Shown here: positions 32,478 to 41,450 of the stretch, one piece after another | How positions within the stretch are numbered: the stretch's first letter is position 1 | Layout: each line of letters begins with the position of its first letter | DNA from: Hasllibacter sp. MH4015 | Lineage (GTDB): Bacteria > Pseudomonadota > Alphaproteobacteria > Rhodobacterales > Rhodobacteraceae | DNA length: 64,000 bases | Direction: 5' to 3' | NCBI RefSeq assembly: GCF_020177575.1 | Contig: NZ_JAHTBK010000001.1 | Location: forward strand, 3,612,001-3,676,000 | Program-made: the position numbers and the translations under genes | Notes under the pieces: model-generated | Told to the model about the DNA's origin: nothing | What the model saw: only the letters and a program-made list of their open reading frames with translations | The model's database searches: none

Positions 32478-32497
32478 CCTTATCAAGGTTGATAAGG
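32478..32497. promoter_or_regulatory. 9-bp-arm palindrome between peroxiredoxin-like and marR genes
   Basis: CCTTATCAA and TTGATAAGG are perfect arms around GG. It lies just after the peroxiredoxin-like stop and after marR on the other strand. Short T-poor flanks argue against a classical terminator; a regulator site in an odd position or a stem-loop transcript end remain possible. Confidence 0.4.
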
Positions 32498-32538
32498 TGT
32501 GTTAAAGCCCTGAAAGTAGTGGAAATTAGACACTTGAT

Positions 32539-33000
32539 TCACCTTTTGTTAACGCCCCTTTCGAGCCATTCCTGCCCGGCGGACCGGACCTTGGAGAGCA
32601 GCGAGAATAGAGTCTCGGCTTCCATCTCCGACAGGTCGGACAGAACGACGGCGTTGACGTCCTCATAGACCTTCTGAAGGTGGCGCAAGCCCTCCCCCCT
32701 GTCGGTGGTCCGCACGAGGACCGCGCGGCGGTCTTTCGCGTCGGTCTGGCGTGTCAGAATTCCCGACGCCACCATCCGATCCACGATGCGGGAGGCCGCA
32801 GGCGGCGCATTGCCCGTCAGCTTGGCGATGTCCTTCACGCTGAGATCGCCGTTGTGCCAGAGGCATTGCAGCACCGCCCATTGCGCAAGGCTGAGGCCGT
32901 GGGGTTCCAGCATCCTGTTTGCCACCGATGAGGCCGCCGAGGCGGCAAATGTCAGGTCGCGCCCGATGGACCGCGGTGCCTTCAGCACATCTGTTGCCAT
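32539..33000 (-). CDS. MarR-family transcriptional regulator
   Basis: A 153-residue regulator with the winged helix-turn-helix LSVKDIAKLTGNAPPAASRIVDRMVASGILTR and the DKRR-type wing DAKDRRAVLVRTTDRG. Such proteins bind palindromes near their own promoter and release on binding small phenolic or oxidant ligands, which would suit the peroxiredoxin-like neighbour. A short GTAA-N5-TTAC palindrome at 33016-33028, in its upstream region, could be its site. Confidence 0.87.
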   Translation of the reverse strand: MATDVLKAPRSIGRDLTFAASAASSVANRMLEPHGLSLAQWAVLQCLWHNGDLSVKDIAKLTGNAPPAASRIVDRMVASGILTRQTDAKDRRAVLVRTTDRGEGLRHLQKVYEDVNAVVLSDLSEMEAETLFSLLSKVRSAGQEWLERGVNKR

Positions 33001-33015
33001 ATTAATAGTTGCCTT

Positions 33016-33028
33016 GTAATCAATTTAC
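33016..33028. promoter_or_regulatory. candidate MarR operator upstream of marR and the EF-hand gene
   Basis: GTAA TCAAT TTAC lies 16 bases before the marR start and 43 bases before the divergent EF-hand gene; the repeat TTACGA occurs twice just beyond (33025-33030, 33032-33037). The palindrome is short, so support is weak. Confidence 0.3.
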
Positions 33029-33070
33029 GAGTTACGAAAAGGTAGCAAATGATTCTGATGGAGAACAGCC

Positions 33071-33559
33071 ATGAAGATCCCGACGATGACATCCGCCTGC
33101 ATCCTGTTGGCGCTCAGCGGCCCCGCCCTGACGCAAGAGGCGGGCAGCGAGGGGCGTGAAGTGGGGCAGACGGTCTTTGCCACCATCGACGCAAGCAACC
33201 GCGGGGCGATTCATGCAGGCGAGCTGGAGGATTTCCGCGATGCCGTCTTTGCCAGCATGGACACGAACGGGGATCGGCGCGTCCCGTTCGAGGAATTCGT
33301 GGCGTGGGACCCGGGCTTTGCCCGCGTGGCGGAGGAGGCCGGACGGCTGGACCAATATACCACGGCCGCCCGCATCGTCTTCGCGTTCTGGGACCGCGAC
33401 GGCAGCGGCGAGATGACGGAGCAGGAAATGCGGTTCGCCATGGTGCAGGATTTTCGCCGGGCCGATCTGGATGATGACACGCTGTTGACGGAGGATGAGT
33501 TCCTTCAGGGGTTCCCGATCATGGTCGCCATGCGCGCCGCGATCCGGCCCGATCTCTAA
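33071..33559 (+). CDS. exported EF-hand calcium-binding protein
   Basis: A 162-residue protein with an N-terminal signal (about 1-22). EF-hand loops: DTNGDRRVPFEEF, DRDGSGEMTEQEM and DLDDDTLLTEDEF, plus a degenerate DASNRGAIHAGEL. Three loops look able to bind calcium. It precedes the cytochrome b561 gene with a 13-base gap, suggesting one operon. Periplasmic calcium sensor or chaperone-like role possible, not shown. Confidence 0.82.
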   Translation: MKIPTMTSACILLALSGPALTQEAGSEGREVGQTVFATIDASNRGAIHAGELEDFRDAVFASMDTNGDRRVPFEEFVAWDPGFARVAEEAGRLDQYTTAARIVFAFWDRDGSGEMTEQEMRFAMVQDFRRADLDDDTLLTEDEFLQGFPIMVAMRAAIRPDL

Positions 33560-33572
33560 GGGGGATCGAGGG

Positions 33573-34097
33573 ATGAAAAGTTCTGACGCAAGCTATGGCA
33601 CCTTTGCGGTCACGATCCACTGGCTGAGCGCGGTGTTGATTATCGTGCTGATCGTCAGTGGGTTTCGGTCCGGCTTTGTGGTCGATCCGGAGGTTAAGCT
33701 GTCTGCCCTGCGCGTACATGTGCCGGTAGCGATTCTGGTCCTGTTGCTGACGGTGGCACGGCTGGTCTGGTGGTGGCGGTTCGATCGCAAGCCTGCGCCG
33801 CTGGGCACCGCGCCCCGGTGGCAGGAGGTGGTCGCCCTTTGGGTACACCGTGCGCTTTACCTGCTGATCTTCGTGCTGTTGGCCAGCGGGATCGCGATGT
33901 CGGTTATGAGTGGCTTGCCGGATGCCCTGTTCGGATCGGCCCAGATGCCGGAATTGGCGGATCTTGCGCCGCGTGCGGGGCACGGCGTGGCGGCAAGGCT
34001 GATCGCGGCGGCGGTGCTGTTGCATGCGGGCGCGGCACTCTATCACCACGTGATCGTCAAGGATGCCACGCTGCGGCGCATGTGGTTTTCGCGCTGA
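33573..34097 (+). CDS. cytochrome b561-type membrane protein
   Basis: A 174-residue protein with four hydrophobic segments. Histidines in transmembrane contexts (FAVTIHWLSAVL, LRVHVPVAIL, WVHRALYLL and LLHAGAALYHHV) fit a di-heme cytochrome b561. Such proteins pass electrons across the inner membrane to periplasmic partners, here perhaps linked to the EF-hand protein. An AAGGGGGAT-type site, with GAGG close to the ATG, precedes 33573. Convergent with the TetR gene. Confidence 0.83.
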   Translation: MKSSDASYGTFAVTIHWLSAVLIIVLIVSGFRSGFVVDPEVKLSALRVHVPVAILVLLLTVARLVWWWRFDRKPAPLGTAPRWQEVVALWVHRALYLLIFVLLASGIAMSVMSGLPDALFGSAQMPELADLAPRAGHGVAARLIAAAVLLHAGAALYHHVIVKDATLRRMWFSR

Positions 34098-34116
34098 AGG
34101 ATTGTGTTGGCGCGCC

Positions 34117-34683
34117 CTAGCGCCAGCCCGCAACCGTCTGGATGACGATATCGGCCATGGGTTTGCCCGCGGTCGTCTTGCCAGCCAACCTGATCTGGCT
34201 GAGCACGCCCCATAGTGCGCCGACGAGGAATTCGGCGCGCGTGGCGGGGTCCGCGACTTTGTCCGCTTCAAGGGCCTGTTGGAAACGGCTGCGCCACATC
34301 TCCCGATAGGTGTCGATGGCGGCCTGCACGGCGGCGGGCTTTTCCGGGATCTCGAAAATGGAGTTCACCATGAGACAGCCGGAATTGGTGATGTCGTCCT
34401 CCGGTGTGGGTTGGACCATGCCGGTGAAGATCATCTGGATCGCATCGACGCCGGGGTCGGCGAACATCTGGTCCAACAGGTTCGACGCCATGTTGTGGTA
34501 GGCTTCGAGTGACCGGACGAACAGGTCGTCCTTTTCTCCGAACGTGTTGTGCATGGAGCGGACGCCGACGCCGGTCTCCCCCTCCAGCACCTTGTAGGTC
34601 GTGGCGTCGAATCCGAGACGCCAGAAGGTCATCATCGCACATTGCAGGACGTCGCCTTCATCGAAGGAGCGGGGGCGGGGCAT
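34117..34683 (-). CDS. TetR-family transcriptional regulator
   Basis: A 188-residue repressor with the N-terminal helix-turn-helix (CAMMTFWRLGFDATTYKVLE, ETGVGVRSMHNTFGEKDDLF). The GVxxxSxxxxFGxKxxL pattern is typical of TetR. It is divergent from a tautomerase-SRPBCC pair, with two palindromes in the 110-base gap between them, so autoregulation and control of that pair are likely. Ligand unknown, probably a small aromatic or unsaturated compound. Confidence 0.88.
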   Translation of the reverse strand: MPRPRSFDEGDVLQCAMMTFWRLGFDATTYKVLEGETGVGVRSMHNTFGEKDDLFVRSLEAYHNMASNLLDQMFADPGVDAIQMIFTGMVQPTPEDDITNSGCLMVNSIFEIPEKPAAVQAAIDTYREMWRSRFQQALEADKVADPATRAEFLVGALWGVLSQIRLAGKTTAGKPMADIVIQTVAGWR

Positions 34684-34701
34684 GAAGCATCCTCGGGTTT
34701 A

Positions 34702-34723
34702 TTTTGCATTACGTGTTGCAAAA
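34702..34723. promoter_or_regulatory. palindrome, candidate TetR operator 1
   Basis: TTTTGCA (34702-34708) and TGCAAAA (34717-34723) are perfect 7-bp arms around an 8-base centre. It lies 19 bases before the tetR start codon, over the expected tetR promoter. Confidence 0.5.
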
Positions 34724-34745
34724 CGCATTTCGTTTCCGTAGATGT

Positions 34746-34765
34746 ATTGCATCGCGCGATGTAAT
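34746..34765. promoter_or_regulatory. palindrome, candidate TetR operator 2
   Basis: ATTGCATCGCGCGATGTAAT: 18 of 20 bases match the reverse complement, with the two mismatched positions forming one pair near the ends. It is 29 bases before the tautomerase start. The half-site differs from that of operator 1, sharing only TTGCA, so a single regulator for both is not proven. Confidence 0.5.
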
Positions 34766-34793
34766 TCAACATTGAACCTGAGAGGATGACCAA

Positions 34794-34991
34794 ATGCCGA
34801 CTATTCGAGTGACTGTTCCCAAGGCCGCGTGGTCCCGGGACGAGAAGGCCCAGATCGTCGAGAAGCTGACGACCGGCCTGAATGGCGTGGCGGAAGAGGC
34901 CGGGAAAGGCACGATCACGCCCTATATCAACGTGCATATCGAGGAGACGTCCGAAGGCGGATACGCCATGGGCGGTCAGGTGGTGGCGTGA
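34794..34991 (+). CDS. 4-oxalocrotonate tautomerase-family protein
   Basis: A 65-residue protein beginning MPTIRVTVPKAAWSRDEKAQ, so that Pro1 after Met removal would be the catalytic base, as in 4-oxalocrotonate tautomerases. Small length fits a hexameric or dimeric tautomerase. It overlaps the SRPBCC gene by one base and is divergent from TetR. Substrate unknown; cis-enol or halogenated acrylate types are possible. Confidence 0.82.
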   Translation: MPTIRVTVPKAAWSRDEKAQIVEKLTTGLNGVAEEAGKGTITPYINVHIEETSEGGYAMGGQVVA

Positions 34992-35524
34992 TGCGGCTGG
35001 TTAACACAAGGCTCGTCAACAAGCCCGTCGCCGACGTGTGGGAGGTGCTCGGCCCGGGGTACGAGCGTGCCGGCGATTGGGCGAGTTCCGTCTACGTCTC
35101 CCGCGCGCGGTCGGGTCAGCCGAAGGTGACGGCCGCGCCGGTGGCGGGGCGGACCTGCGAAACCTCGCTCGGGCCATTCACCGAGACGATCGAGGCCTAT
35201 GATCCGGTGGCCCGCCGCATCGCCTATTCCGCGACGGGCGACAAGATGCCGGGCTTCGTGCGCTCGCTGGTCAACACGTGGGAACTGGTGCCCAAGGGTC
35301 CCGACCGGACCGAGGTGCGCATGGTGCTGGAGGCCGACATCGCCTTTCCGTTCAGCGTGCTGATGGGCTGGATGATGAAGATGCAATTTCGCAAGGTTCT
35401 GCACGAAAGCCTCGAGGAATTCGCCCATTACGTTGAGACCGGTCGGCCCCATGCCCGCAAGGTGAAGGTCGATGCGTCGAAGAAAGCGAAGGCCGCGCGA
35501 TCCGCGCTGCACGTCGCGGCCTGA
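34991..35524 (+). CDS. SRPBCC (START-like) family protein
   Basis: A 177-residue protein with the polyketide-cyclase/START fold pattern: MRLVNTRLVNKPVADVWEVL start, GDWASSVYVS, a central SLGPFTETIEAYDPVARRIAY and the long C-terminal helix FRKVLHESLEEFAHYVETG. The last 20 residues are Lys/Ala-rich. A ligand-binding or lipid/aromatic carrier role is usual. It shares the transcript with the tautomerase, one base overlap, and ends before a clear terminator. Confidence 0.78.
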   Translation: MRLVNTRLVNKPVADVWEVLGPGYERAGDWASSVYVSRARSGQPKVTAAPVAGRTCETSLGPFTETIEAYDPVARRIAYSATGDKMPGFVRSLVNTWELVPKGPDRTEVRMVLEADIAFPFSVLMGWMMKMQFRKVLHESLEEFAHYVETGRPHARKVKVDASKKAKAARSALHVAA

Positions 35525-35546
35525 ACGCGCCACCCGACAGAAGAAA

Positions 35547-35580
35547 GGCCCCGTCCGATGCGGCGGGGCCTTTTTGTTTT
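35547..35580. terminator. intrinsic terminator of the tautomerase-SRPBCC operon
   Basis: GGCCCCG (35547-35553), a 10-base loop, CGGGGCC (35564-35570), then TTTTTGTTTT. Upstream AAAGAAA gives it some bidirectional capacity; the NYN gene, whose stop is at 35594, converges on it. Confidence 0.85.
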
Positions 35581-35593
35581 CCTGGATCGTATG

Positions 35594-36169
35594 TCAGTCG
35601 GCGGATTGGTCCGCTGGCATCCGGTCGTCCATGCGCGGCTCCCGCGGTGGGCGGCCCACGACGTCCTTTAGCTCTTCAAGTTCGATGAAGTTGTCGGCTT
35701 GGCGGCGCAGGTCGTCGGCGATCATCGGCGGCTGGCTGCGGATCGTGGAGACCACGGAGACCCGGCAGCCCTTGCGCTGCAACGCCTCCACCAGGGGCCG
35801 GAAGTCGCCATCGCCGGAGAAGAGCACGATGTGATCCACGTGATCGGCGGTTTCCATCGCGTCCACGGCAAGCTCGATATCCATGTTGCCCTTCACCTTG
35901 CGCCGGCCCTGGCTGTCGGTGAATTCCTTGGCGGGCTTCGTGACCATGTTGAAGCCGTTGTAGTGCAGCCAATCGACCAGCGGGCGGATCGGGGAATAGT
36001 CGTCATTCTCCAACAGGGCCGTGTAGTAATAGGCCCGCAGAAGCTTGCCCCGCTGCATGAATTCCGACCTGAGGAGCTTGTAGTCGATGTCGAACCCCAG
36101 CGCCTTGGCGGCGGCGTAAAGGTTGGAGCCGTCGATGAACAGCGCCAGACGTTCGTCCCGGTAAAACAT
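35594..36169 (-). CDS. NYN-domain (LabA/DUF88) nuclease-like protein
   Basis: A 191-residue PIN-like protein. Acidic residues line up in FIDGSNLYAAA, NMDIELAVDAM and LFSGDGDFRPLVEAL, the NYN/PIN metal site. The central sequence QGRRKVKGN is basic. NYN proteins are metal-dependent ribonucleases or their inactive relatives; all four key Asp appear retained. It is read away from folK, and the two share the 110-base gap 36170-36279. Confidence 0.83.
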   Translation of the reverse strand: MFYRDERLALFIDGSNLYAAAKALGFDIDYKLLRSEFMQRGKLLRAYYYTALLENDDYSPIRPLVDWLHYNGFNMVTKPAKEFTDSQGRRKVKGNMDIELAVDAMETADHVDHIVLFSGDGDFRPLVEALQRKGCRVSVVSTIRSQPPMIADDLRRQADNFIELEELKDVVGRPPREPRMDDRMPADQSAD

Positions 36170-36279
36170 TTATATGTCCAATGCCCGTGAGTGAGTGTAA
36201 TGCACCGTACGCCTGAAAATTCCGGGGAGTGACTCCGGACGGCGCGCGGCACGGGGTGGCAGCTTTATATGAAGGTTTG

Positions 36280-36888
36280 GTGACGGTGGCGCAAGACAGG
36301 ATAGATACGGGTGACGCAAGGACCGGCTTGATTGCGCTGGGTGCCAATCTGCCTTCGGGCGGGAAGCCGCCGGAAATGTCGGTGCCGATGGCGATGGCTC
36401 GACTTGCGGAATTGGTGGGTGGCGAGGTCTCGATGAGCCGCCTGTACCACACGCCCGCCTTCCCGCCCGGATCGGGTCCGGAATTCGTGAATGCGGCCAT
36501 GCGCATTGCGTGGCACGGCGGGGCGGGCGAGTTGCTGGCGCTTCTGCACCGCATCGAGGAGGAATTCGGCCGCACCCGCGCGCATCGCTGGGAGGCGCGG
36601 GTGATGGACCTTGACCTGATCGGGCTGGACGATGCGATATTGCCCGACGCGGCCACGCGCGCGAATTGGGCGAACCTGCCGCCGGAGCGCGCCGCGCAGG
36701 TGGTGCCGGACCAGCTGATCTTGCCCCATCCACGGCTGTCGGAACGGGCCTTTGTGCTGGTGCCGCTTGCCGATGTCGCCCCCGATTGGATCGACCCGGC
36801 CACGGGACACAGCGTAACGGAGATGCTGGCCAAGTTCCCGGCGGAGGATTTGGCCGAAATCTACCCCGTGCCGGTTGCCGCCGAATAG
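36280..36888 (+). CDS. folK: 2-amino-4-hydroxy-6-hydroxymethyldihydropteridine pyrophosphokinase
   Basis: Transfers pyrophosphate from ATP to the pterin in folate synthesis. The protein has LIALGANLPSGG (start of the fold), the motif WEARVMDLDLIGLDD that holds the Asp pair, and LPHPRLSERAFVLVPLADVAP at the end. It is a 203-codon frame from GTG at 36280 (GAAGG site five bases before); GTG at 36286 or further upstream GTG at 36229 are alternatives. The start is therefore uncertain by a few codons. Next gene rpoZ follows 83 bases on. Confidence 0.9.
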   Translation: MTVAQDRIDTGDARTGLIALGANLPSGGKPPEMSVPMAMARLAELVGGEVSMSRLYHTPAFPPGSGPEFVNAAMRIAWHGGAGELLALLHRIEEEFGRTRAHRWEARVMDLDLIGLDDAILPDAATRANWANLPPERAAQVVPDQLILPHPRLSERAFVLVPLADVAPDWIDPATGHSVTEMLAKFPAEDLAEIYPVPVAAE

Positions 36889-36900
36889 GGGCGAATCTGG

Positions 36901-36929
36901 TTGTCAATGCGGGCCCGCGCGCTTATGTA
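36901..36929 (+). promoter_or_regulatory. candidate sigma-70 promoter of rpoZ-rsh
   Basis: TTGTCA (36901-36906), 17 bases, TATGTA (36924-36929). Transcription would start near 36936, 36 bases before the rpoZ start. Good match by eye. Confidence 0.5.
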
Positions 36930-36971
36930 GCCCCTCTAACCCCTTTAGGTTTCTAGTCTCTGGAGTGCCCC

Positions 36972-37325
36972 ATGGCCCGCGTCACGGTTGAAGATTGCGT
37001 TGATAAGGTCCCGAACCGGTTCGAGCTGGTGATGCTTGCGTCGCATCGCGCGCGGGAGATTTCCGCCGGCGATCCGCTGACCATCGACCGCGACAACGAC
37101 AAGAACCCGGTCGTCGCCCTGCGCGAGATCGCGGATGAGACGCAGGCCGCCGATGACCTGCGCGAGCGTCTGATCGAAAGCCACCAGACCCAGATCGAAG
37201 TCGACGAACCCGAGGAAGACGCCATGGCGCTTTTGCAGGGTGTCGAACAGGACCGCCCCGCCCAGGATGACATGAGCGAAGAGCAGATGCTGCGCGCGCT
37301 TATGGAAGCACAGGGCCAGAAGTGA
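36972..37325 (+). CDS. rpoZ: RNA polymerase omega subunit
   Basis: A 117-residue protein with the omega core [32 protein letters not shown] and the [11 protein letters not shown] region; the C-terminal tail is acidic, as in alphaproteobacteria. It assists RNA polymerase assembly and is part of the ppGpp-binding site in some bacteria. It overlaps rsh by 4 bases (GTGA), joining the subunit and the alarmone enzyme in one operon, a conserved arrangement. Confidence 0.94.
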   Translation: MARVTVEDCVDKVPNRFELVMLASHRAREISAGDPLTIDRDNDKNPVVALREIADETQAADDLRERLIESHQTQIEVDEPEEDAMALLQGVEQDRPAQDDMSEEQMLRALMEAQGQK

Positions 37326-39490
37326 CGGCGGAGGCCGCGCTAGATCATACCCACGGCGCCGAAGATGCCATCGACGCCGACGATCTGCTGAGCCTCGTCC
37401 GCAACTACAATCCGAAAACCAACGAGGCGCTGATCCGCAGCGCCTTTGAGTACGGCCGCCAGATGCATGCGGGCCAGACCCGCCATTCCGGTGAGCCCTA
37501 TTTCACCCACCCCGTGACCGTCGCCGCGATCCTGACCGAACAGCGGTTGGATGATGCGACGATCGTCACCGCCCTGTTGCACGACACGATCGAGGACACG
37601 CGGTCCACCTATTCCGAAGTGTCGGAGCGCTTCGGCGTGGAAGTGGCGGAACTGGTCGACGGGGTCACGAAGCTGACCAACCTGCAACTGAGCAGCCGCG
37701 AATCGAAGCAGGCGGAGAATTTCCGCAAGCTCTTCATGGCGATGTCCAAGGATCTGCGGGTGATCCTGGTGAAACTGGCCGACCGGCTGCACAACATGCG
37801 CACGATCCGGCACATGCGCCCGGAGAAGCAGCGCCAGAAGGCCCATGAGACGATGGATATCTACGCGCCGCTTGCGGGCCGCATGGGTATGCATTGGATG
37901 CGGGAGGAGCTGGAGGACCTTGCGTTCCGGGTGCTCAACCCCGAGGCGCGATCCTCCATCCTGCGCCGGTTCATCACGCTGCAGCGGGAAACCGGCGATG
38001 TGATTCCGAAGATCACCGACGATATCGAGGCCGTGCTGAGCAAGCACGGCGTCAGCGCGCAGGTCTTCGGCCGGGCCAAGAAGCCCTATTCGATCTGGCG
38101 CAAGATGCAGGAAAAGAAGCTGGCGTTCAGCCGCCTCTCCGACATTTACGGTTTCCGTGTCATCACCGAGACGGAAGACGATTGTTACCGCGTGTTGGGC
38201 GCGATCCACCAAAGGTGGAAATCGGTGCCCGGGCGGTTCAAGGATTACATCAGCCAGCCGAAATCCAACGGCTACCGGTCGATCCATACCACTGTGTCGG
38301 GGCGCGACGGCAAACGGGTGGAGGTGCAGATCCGCACCCGCCAGATGCACGAGGTCGCGGAATCCGGCGTGGCGGCCCATTGGTCCTATCGCGACGGTGT
38401 GCGGGTCGCGAACCCCTTTGCCGTGGACCCCGCCAAATGGCTGGAATCGCTGACGGAGCGGTTCGAGAACGCGGAAGGCAACGAGGAATTCCTCGAACAT
38501 GTGAAGTTGGAGATGTATTCCGACCAGGTGTTCTGCTTCACCCCCAAGGGGGATGTGGTAAAGCTGCCGCGCGGGGCCACGCCCATCGATTTCGCCTATT
38601 CCATCCACACGCGGATCGGGCATTCCTGCGTCGGCGCCAAGGTGGACGGATTGCGCGTGCCGCTTTGGACGCGGCTGAAGAACGGCCAATCCATCGAAGT
38701 GATCACGGCCGAAGGCCAGACACCCCAAGCCACCTGGATCGACATTGCCACGACGGGCCGGGCCAAGGCCGCGATCCGGCGGAGCCTGCGCGAAGTGGAC
38801 CGGGACCGCTACATCAAGCTGGGGCGCGAACTGGCGCGGGTCGCGTTCGAGCAGATCGGCAAGAAGGCCACAGACAAGGCGCTGACCACGGCGGCCAAGA
38901 CCCTGTCGCTGGCCGATGGTGATGAGCTTTTGGCGCGGATCGGTTCGGCGGAGTTGAGTGCGCGGGACGTGGTGGCGGAGCTGTATCCGGAACTGGCCAA
39001 CAAGGACGATGTCGCCAGTGTGGAGGATAATCGCGCCGTGATCGGCCTGCCGCCCGGCGCGCGGACACAAAGGGCGCAATGCTGCCAAGCGGTGCCCGGT
39101 GAACGGATCGTGGGCATCACCTATCACGGCAAGGGGCCGCTGGTGCATGCCATCGACTGCCCGGCGCTGGCGGCCTTCGACGATCAGCCGGATCGTTGGA
39201 TCGACCTGCACTGGACCGAAGGACGCCATGCGCCGATCCACAACGTGACCATCGACGTGACGCTGTCCAACGAAAGCGGCGTGCTTGGGCGGATCTGCAC
39301 TCTGATCGGGGAACAGAACGCCAATATCTCGGATCTGCACTTCGTCGACCGCAAGCCGGACTTCTTCCGGTTGTTGATTGATGTCGACGTGCGGGACGCC
39401 GAACACCTGCATGCGGTGATGATGGCGGTGGAAGCCGAAGGCGATGTTGCAACGCTTGATCGCTTTCGTGATCTGGACCGCAGGCCGTAA
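37322..39490 (+). CDS. rsh: bifunctional (p)ppGpp synthetase/hydrolase (RelA/SpoT homologue)
   Basis: A 722-residue stringent-response enzyme starting at GTG. Domains in order: HD hydrolase (about 30-190) with HPVTVAAIL and the catalytic HDTIEDT; synthetase (about 230-340) with [13 protein letters not shown] and [15 protein letters not shown] domain (about 390-450) with [18 protein letters not shown]; helical and zinc-finger-like region; C-terminal ACT domain (about 645-720). Hydrolase and synthetase motifs both look intact, as expected for the single alphaproteobacterial Rsh. Transcribed with rpoZ. Confidence 0.96.
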   Translation: MTAEAALDHTHGAEDAIDADDLLSLVRNYNPKTNEALIRSAFEYGRQMHAGQTRHSGEPYFTHPVTVAAILTEQRLDDATIVTALLHDTIEDTRSTYSEVSERFGVEVAELVDGVTKLTNLQLSSRESKQAENFRKLFMAMSKDLRVILVKLADRLHNMRTIRHMRPEKQRQKAHETMDIYAPLAGRMGMHWMREELEDLAFRVLNPEARSSILRRFITLQRETGDVIPKITDDIEAVLSKHGVSAQVFGRAKKPYSIWRKMQEKKLAFSRLSDIYGFRVITETEDDCYRVLGAIHQRWKSVPGRFKDYISQPKSNGYRSIHTTVSGRDGKRVEVQIRTRQMHEVAESGVAAHWSYRDGVRVANPFAVDPAKWLESLTERFENAEGNEEFLEHVKLEMYSDQVFCFTPKGDVVKLPRGATPIDFAYSIHTRIGHSCVGAKVDGLRVPLWTRLKNGQSIEVITAEGQTPQATWIDIATTGRAKAAIRRSLREVDRDRYIKLGRELARVAFEQIGKKATDKALTTAAKTLSLADGDELLARIGSAELSARDVVAELYPELANKDDVASVEDNRAVIGLPPGARTQRAQCCQAVPGERIVGITYHGKGPLVHAIDCPALAAFDDQPDRWIDLHWTEGRHAPIHNVTIDVTLSNESGVLGRICTLIGEQNANISDLHFVDRKPDFFRLLIDVDVRDAEHLHAVMMAVEAEGDVATLDRFRDLDRRP

Positions 39491-39555
39491 GCACTCCATA
39501 TCTGTCACGTAACGTCGCTCCATATTGGTGGTGAACAGAAAAACGGGAGCCGCGC

Positions 39556-40188
39556 GTGTTCAGACGCCGCGACTACAGACCCTGGTACCGTGTGATCCTG
39601 GAGGCGCTTTGGCCTCGGGGGGGCTGGCTGCGTGCCGCGCAATATGTGCAACATCGGATGCGGCGGCTGCCCGGCACACCGGAGCAGATCGCGCGGGGCG
39701 TGTTCGCGGGGGCAGTCACCGTATTCACCCCCTATTTCGGCCTGCATTTCGTGATCGCCGCCCTTCTGGCGCGGATGATGCGCGGGTCAATCATCGCGGC
39801 CCTTCTCGCGACGTTCATCGGCAACCCGCTGACCTACGTGCCGATTGCGATCATCTCGCTCAACCTGGGGCATTTCATGTTGGGCTCCCGTCCGACGGTG
39901 GGTGTGAATGACAGCCTGTTCGCGCGGTTCGGCAATGCAGCGGGCGATCTGTGGCATAATTTCAAGGCGATGTTCACCGACGAGGTCGCCCATTGGCGCG
40001 AGTTGGAGATCTTCTGGGATACGGTCGTGTGGCCGTGGACCGTGGGCGGGATCATCCCCGGCCTGGTCTGCGGGATCGTGTGCTATTACCTGTCGGTCCC
40101 CGTGATCCGGGCCTACCAGAAAAGCCGCGCGGCGCGGTTGCGAAAGAAGATGGAAAAGCTCCGCAAACAAGCGGATGCGGCGGAGTGA
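39556..40188 (+). CDS. DUF2062 family membrane protein
   Basis: A 210-residue protein with an Arg-rich N-terminus, [25 protein letters not shown] and a second segment, then a third near the C-terminus before a basic tail ([20 protein letters not shown]). The PTPFFG-like motif and length fit DUF2062. It sits between rsh and pdxJ, as in many alphaproteobacteria. Function unknown; some relatives are fused to glycosyltransferases. Confidence 0.85.
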   Translation: MFRRRDYRPWYRVILEALWPRGGWLRAAQYVQHRMRRLPGTPEQIARGVFAGAVTVFTPYFGLHFVIAALLARMMRGSIIAALLATFIGNPLTYVPIAIISLNLGHFMLGSRPTVGVNDSLFARFGNAAGDLWHNFKAMFTDEVAHWRELEIFWDTVVWPWTVGGIIPGLVCGIVCYYLSVPVIRAYQKSRAARLRKKMEKLRKQADAAE

Positions 40189-40193
40189 GAGAG

Positions 40194-40934
40194 ATGGAAA
40201 AGCTGCGGCTGGGTGTAAATATCGACCATGTGGCAACGCTCAGGAACGCGCGGGGCGGTGCGACGCCCGATCCGGTGCGCGCCGCCGTTCTGGCGGAGCG
40301 GGCGGGGGCGGACGGGATCACGGCGCATCTGCGCGAAGACCGCCGCCACATCCGAGACGCCGACATCGCGGCGATCATGGAGGCCATCACCATCCCGCTG
40401 AATTTCGAGATGGCCGCGACGGATGAGATGCAGCGGATTGCGCTTGGCCATCTGCCCCATGCCGCGTGCATCGTGCCCGAGAAGCGGGAGGAGCGGACGA
40501 CGGAGGGCGGGCTGGAAGTGGCGGGCGATCAGAACCGGCTGAGCCATTTCATCGGGCCGCTCGGCGACGCGGGCATCCGGGTGTCGCTATTCATCGCCGC
40601 CGACCGCGCGCAGATCGAGGCGGCGGCGCGGATCGGTGCGCCGGTGATCGAGATCCACTCAGGCGCCTACACCGATTTCGACAGCGAGGGGAACGCGGAG
40701 GCCCGCAATGCGGAACTGGCGCGGATCGTGGATGGCGTGAAGCGAGGCCATGACCTCGGGCTGGAGGTCCATGTGGGCCACGGGCTGAACTATGACACGG
40801 TCGCCCCGATTGCAGCACTGCCGGAGGTGCGGGAGCTGAATATCGGCCATTTCCTGATGGGAGAGGCGCTGTTCGTGGGGTTGGAGGCCGCGATTGCGGG
40901 GATGCGGCAGCGGATGGATGCGGCGCGAAGCTGA
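40194..40934 (+). CDS. pdxJ: pyridoxine 5'-phosphate synthase
   Basis: Condenses 1-deoxyxylulose 5-phosphate with an aminoacetone phosphate to make vitamin B6. The 246-residue TIM barrel begins [24 protein letters not shown] and shows [20 protein letters not shown] and [13 protein letters not shown], all diagnostic. The ATG at 40194 follows a GAGAGAG site, 5 bases after the DUF2062 stop. Confidence 0.96.
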   Translation: MEKLRLGVNIDHVATLRNARGGATPDPVRAAVLAERAGADGITAHLREDRRHIRDADIAAIMEAITIPLNFEMAATDEMQRIALGHLPHAACIVPEKREERTTEGGLEVAGDQNRLSHFIGPLGDAGIRVSLFIAADRAQIEAAARIGAPVIEIHSGAYTDFDSEGNAEARNAELARIVDGVKRGHDLGLEVHVGHGLNYDTVAPIAALPEVRELNIGHFLMGEALFVGLEAAIAGMRQRMDAARS

Positions 40935-40958
40935 AGCGTCTTGCCCGTTGCGCGGACG

Positions 40959-40993
40959 GGGGCAATCGGACAGGCTGTCCCCATTATTGCCCC
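40959..40993 (+). other. nested hairpin after pdxJ
   Basis: GGGGCAAT (40959-40966) pairs with ATTGCCCC (40986-40993), and inside it GGACA pairs with TGTCC. No T-tract follows. It is either the end of the pdxJ transcript or a leader structure of the next gene (start 41013). Confidence 0.45.
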
Positions 40994-41012
40994 GACACGC
41001 CGGAGAAATTTG

Positions 41013-41450
41013 ATGCGTTCCCTGTTTGCAACCCTAGCCCTTGGCCTTTTGTTCACCACCCCCGCCACGGCCTTCGTCGCCGCGCCCTGCGGTCCCGAAT
41101 TCACCCCCCTCACCATCACGGAGCCGTGGGAGGAGAACAGCCGCACCTTCGCCAATGGCGCGATCCGCATCTTCGAGATGTTCATTGATCCCAACGTCGC
41201 ATCGGGCGCGGCCCTGGGCATCCTGCATCCCAACGCGCCCGGATCGGATAGTTATCGCACTTGCACGGCAATCTATGCCGGCACGGAATTCCGCTATTTC
41301 GGGCAAGCCTTCGTGGCGCAGGCCACGGCGGTCTACGATGCGTCGGCGGGGCTGGTCATCACGGTGCCCATTGCCTTTGCCGATGGCAGTGGAACGCGGC
41401 CGGTGACCTTCGCCGTCAACCAGGCCACCGGCACGGTCAGCCTGCGATGA
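41013..41450 (+). CDS. hypothetical secreted protein
   Basis: A 145-residue protein with a signal peptide to about residue 20 (FTTPATAFVAA) and two cysteines, CGPEF and YRTCTAIYAG, that could pair. The rest is beta-rich. I recognise no family. It overlaps the LysE-type gene by 4 bases. Both genes interrupt the usual pdxJ-acpS neighbourhood. Confidence 0.7.
   Translation: MRSLFATLALGLLFTTPATAFVAAPCGPEFTPLTITEPWEENSRTFANGAIRIFEMFIDPNVASGAALGILHPNAPGSDSYRTCTAIYAGTEFRYFGQAFVAQATAVYDASAGLVITVPIAFADGSGTRPVTFAVNQATGTVSLR

Noticed and set aside
36170-36279. TTTATATG present twice and an odd GGAGTGACTCC palindrome between the NYN and folK genes
   Set aside because: Short and not clearly placed for a promoter or operator; likely chance.
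37340-39523. A 727-codon minus-strand open frame
   Set aside because: Antisense to rsh, whose domains are unmistakable.
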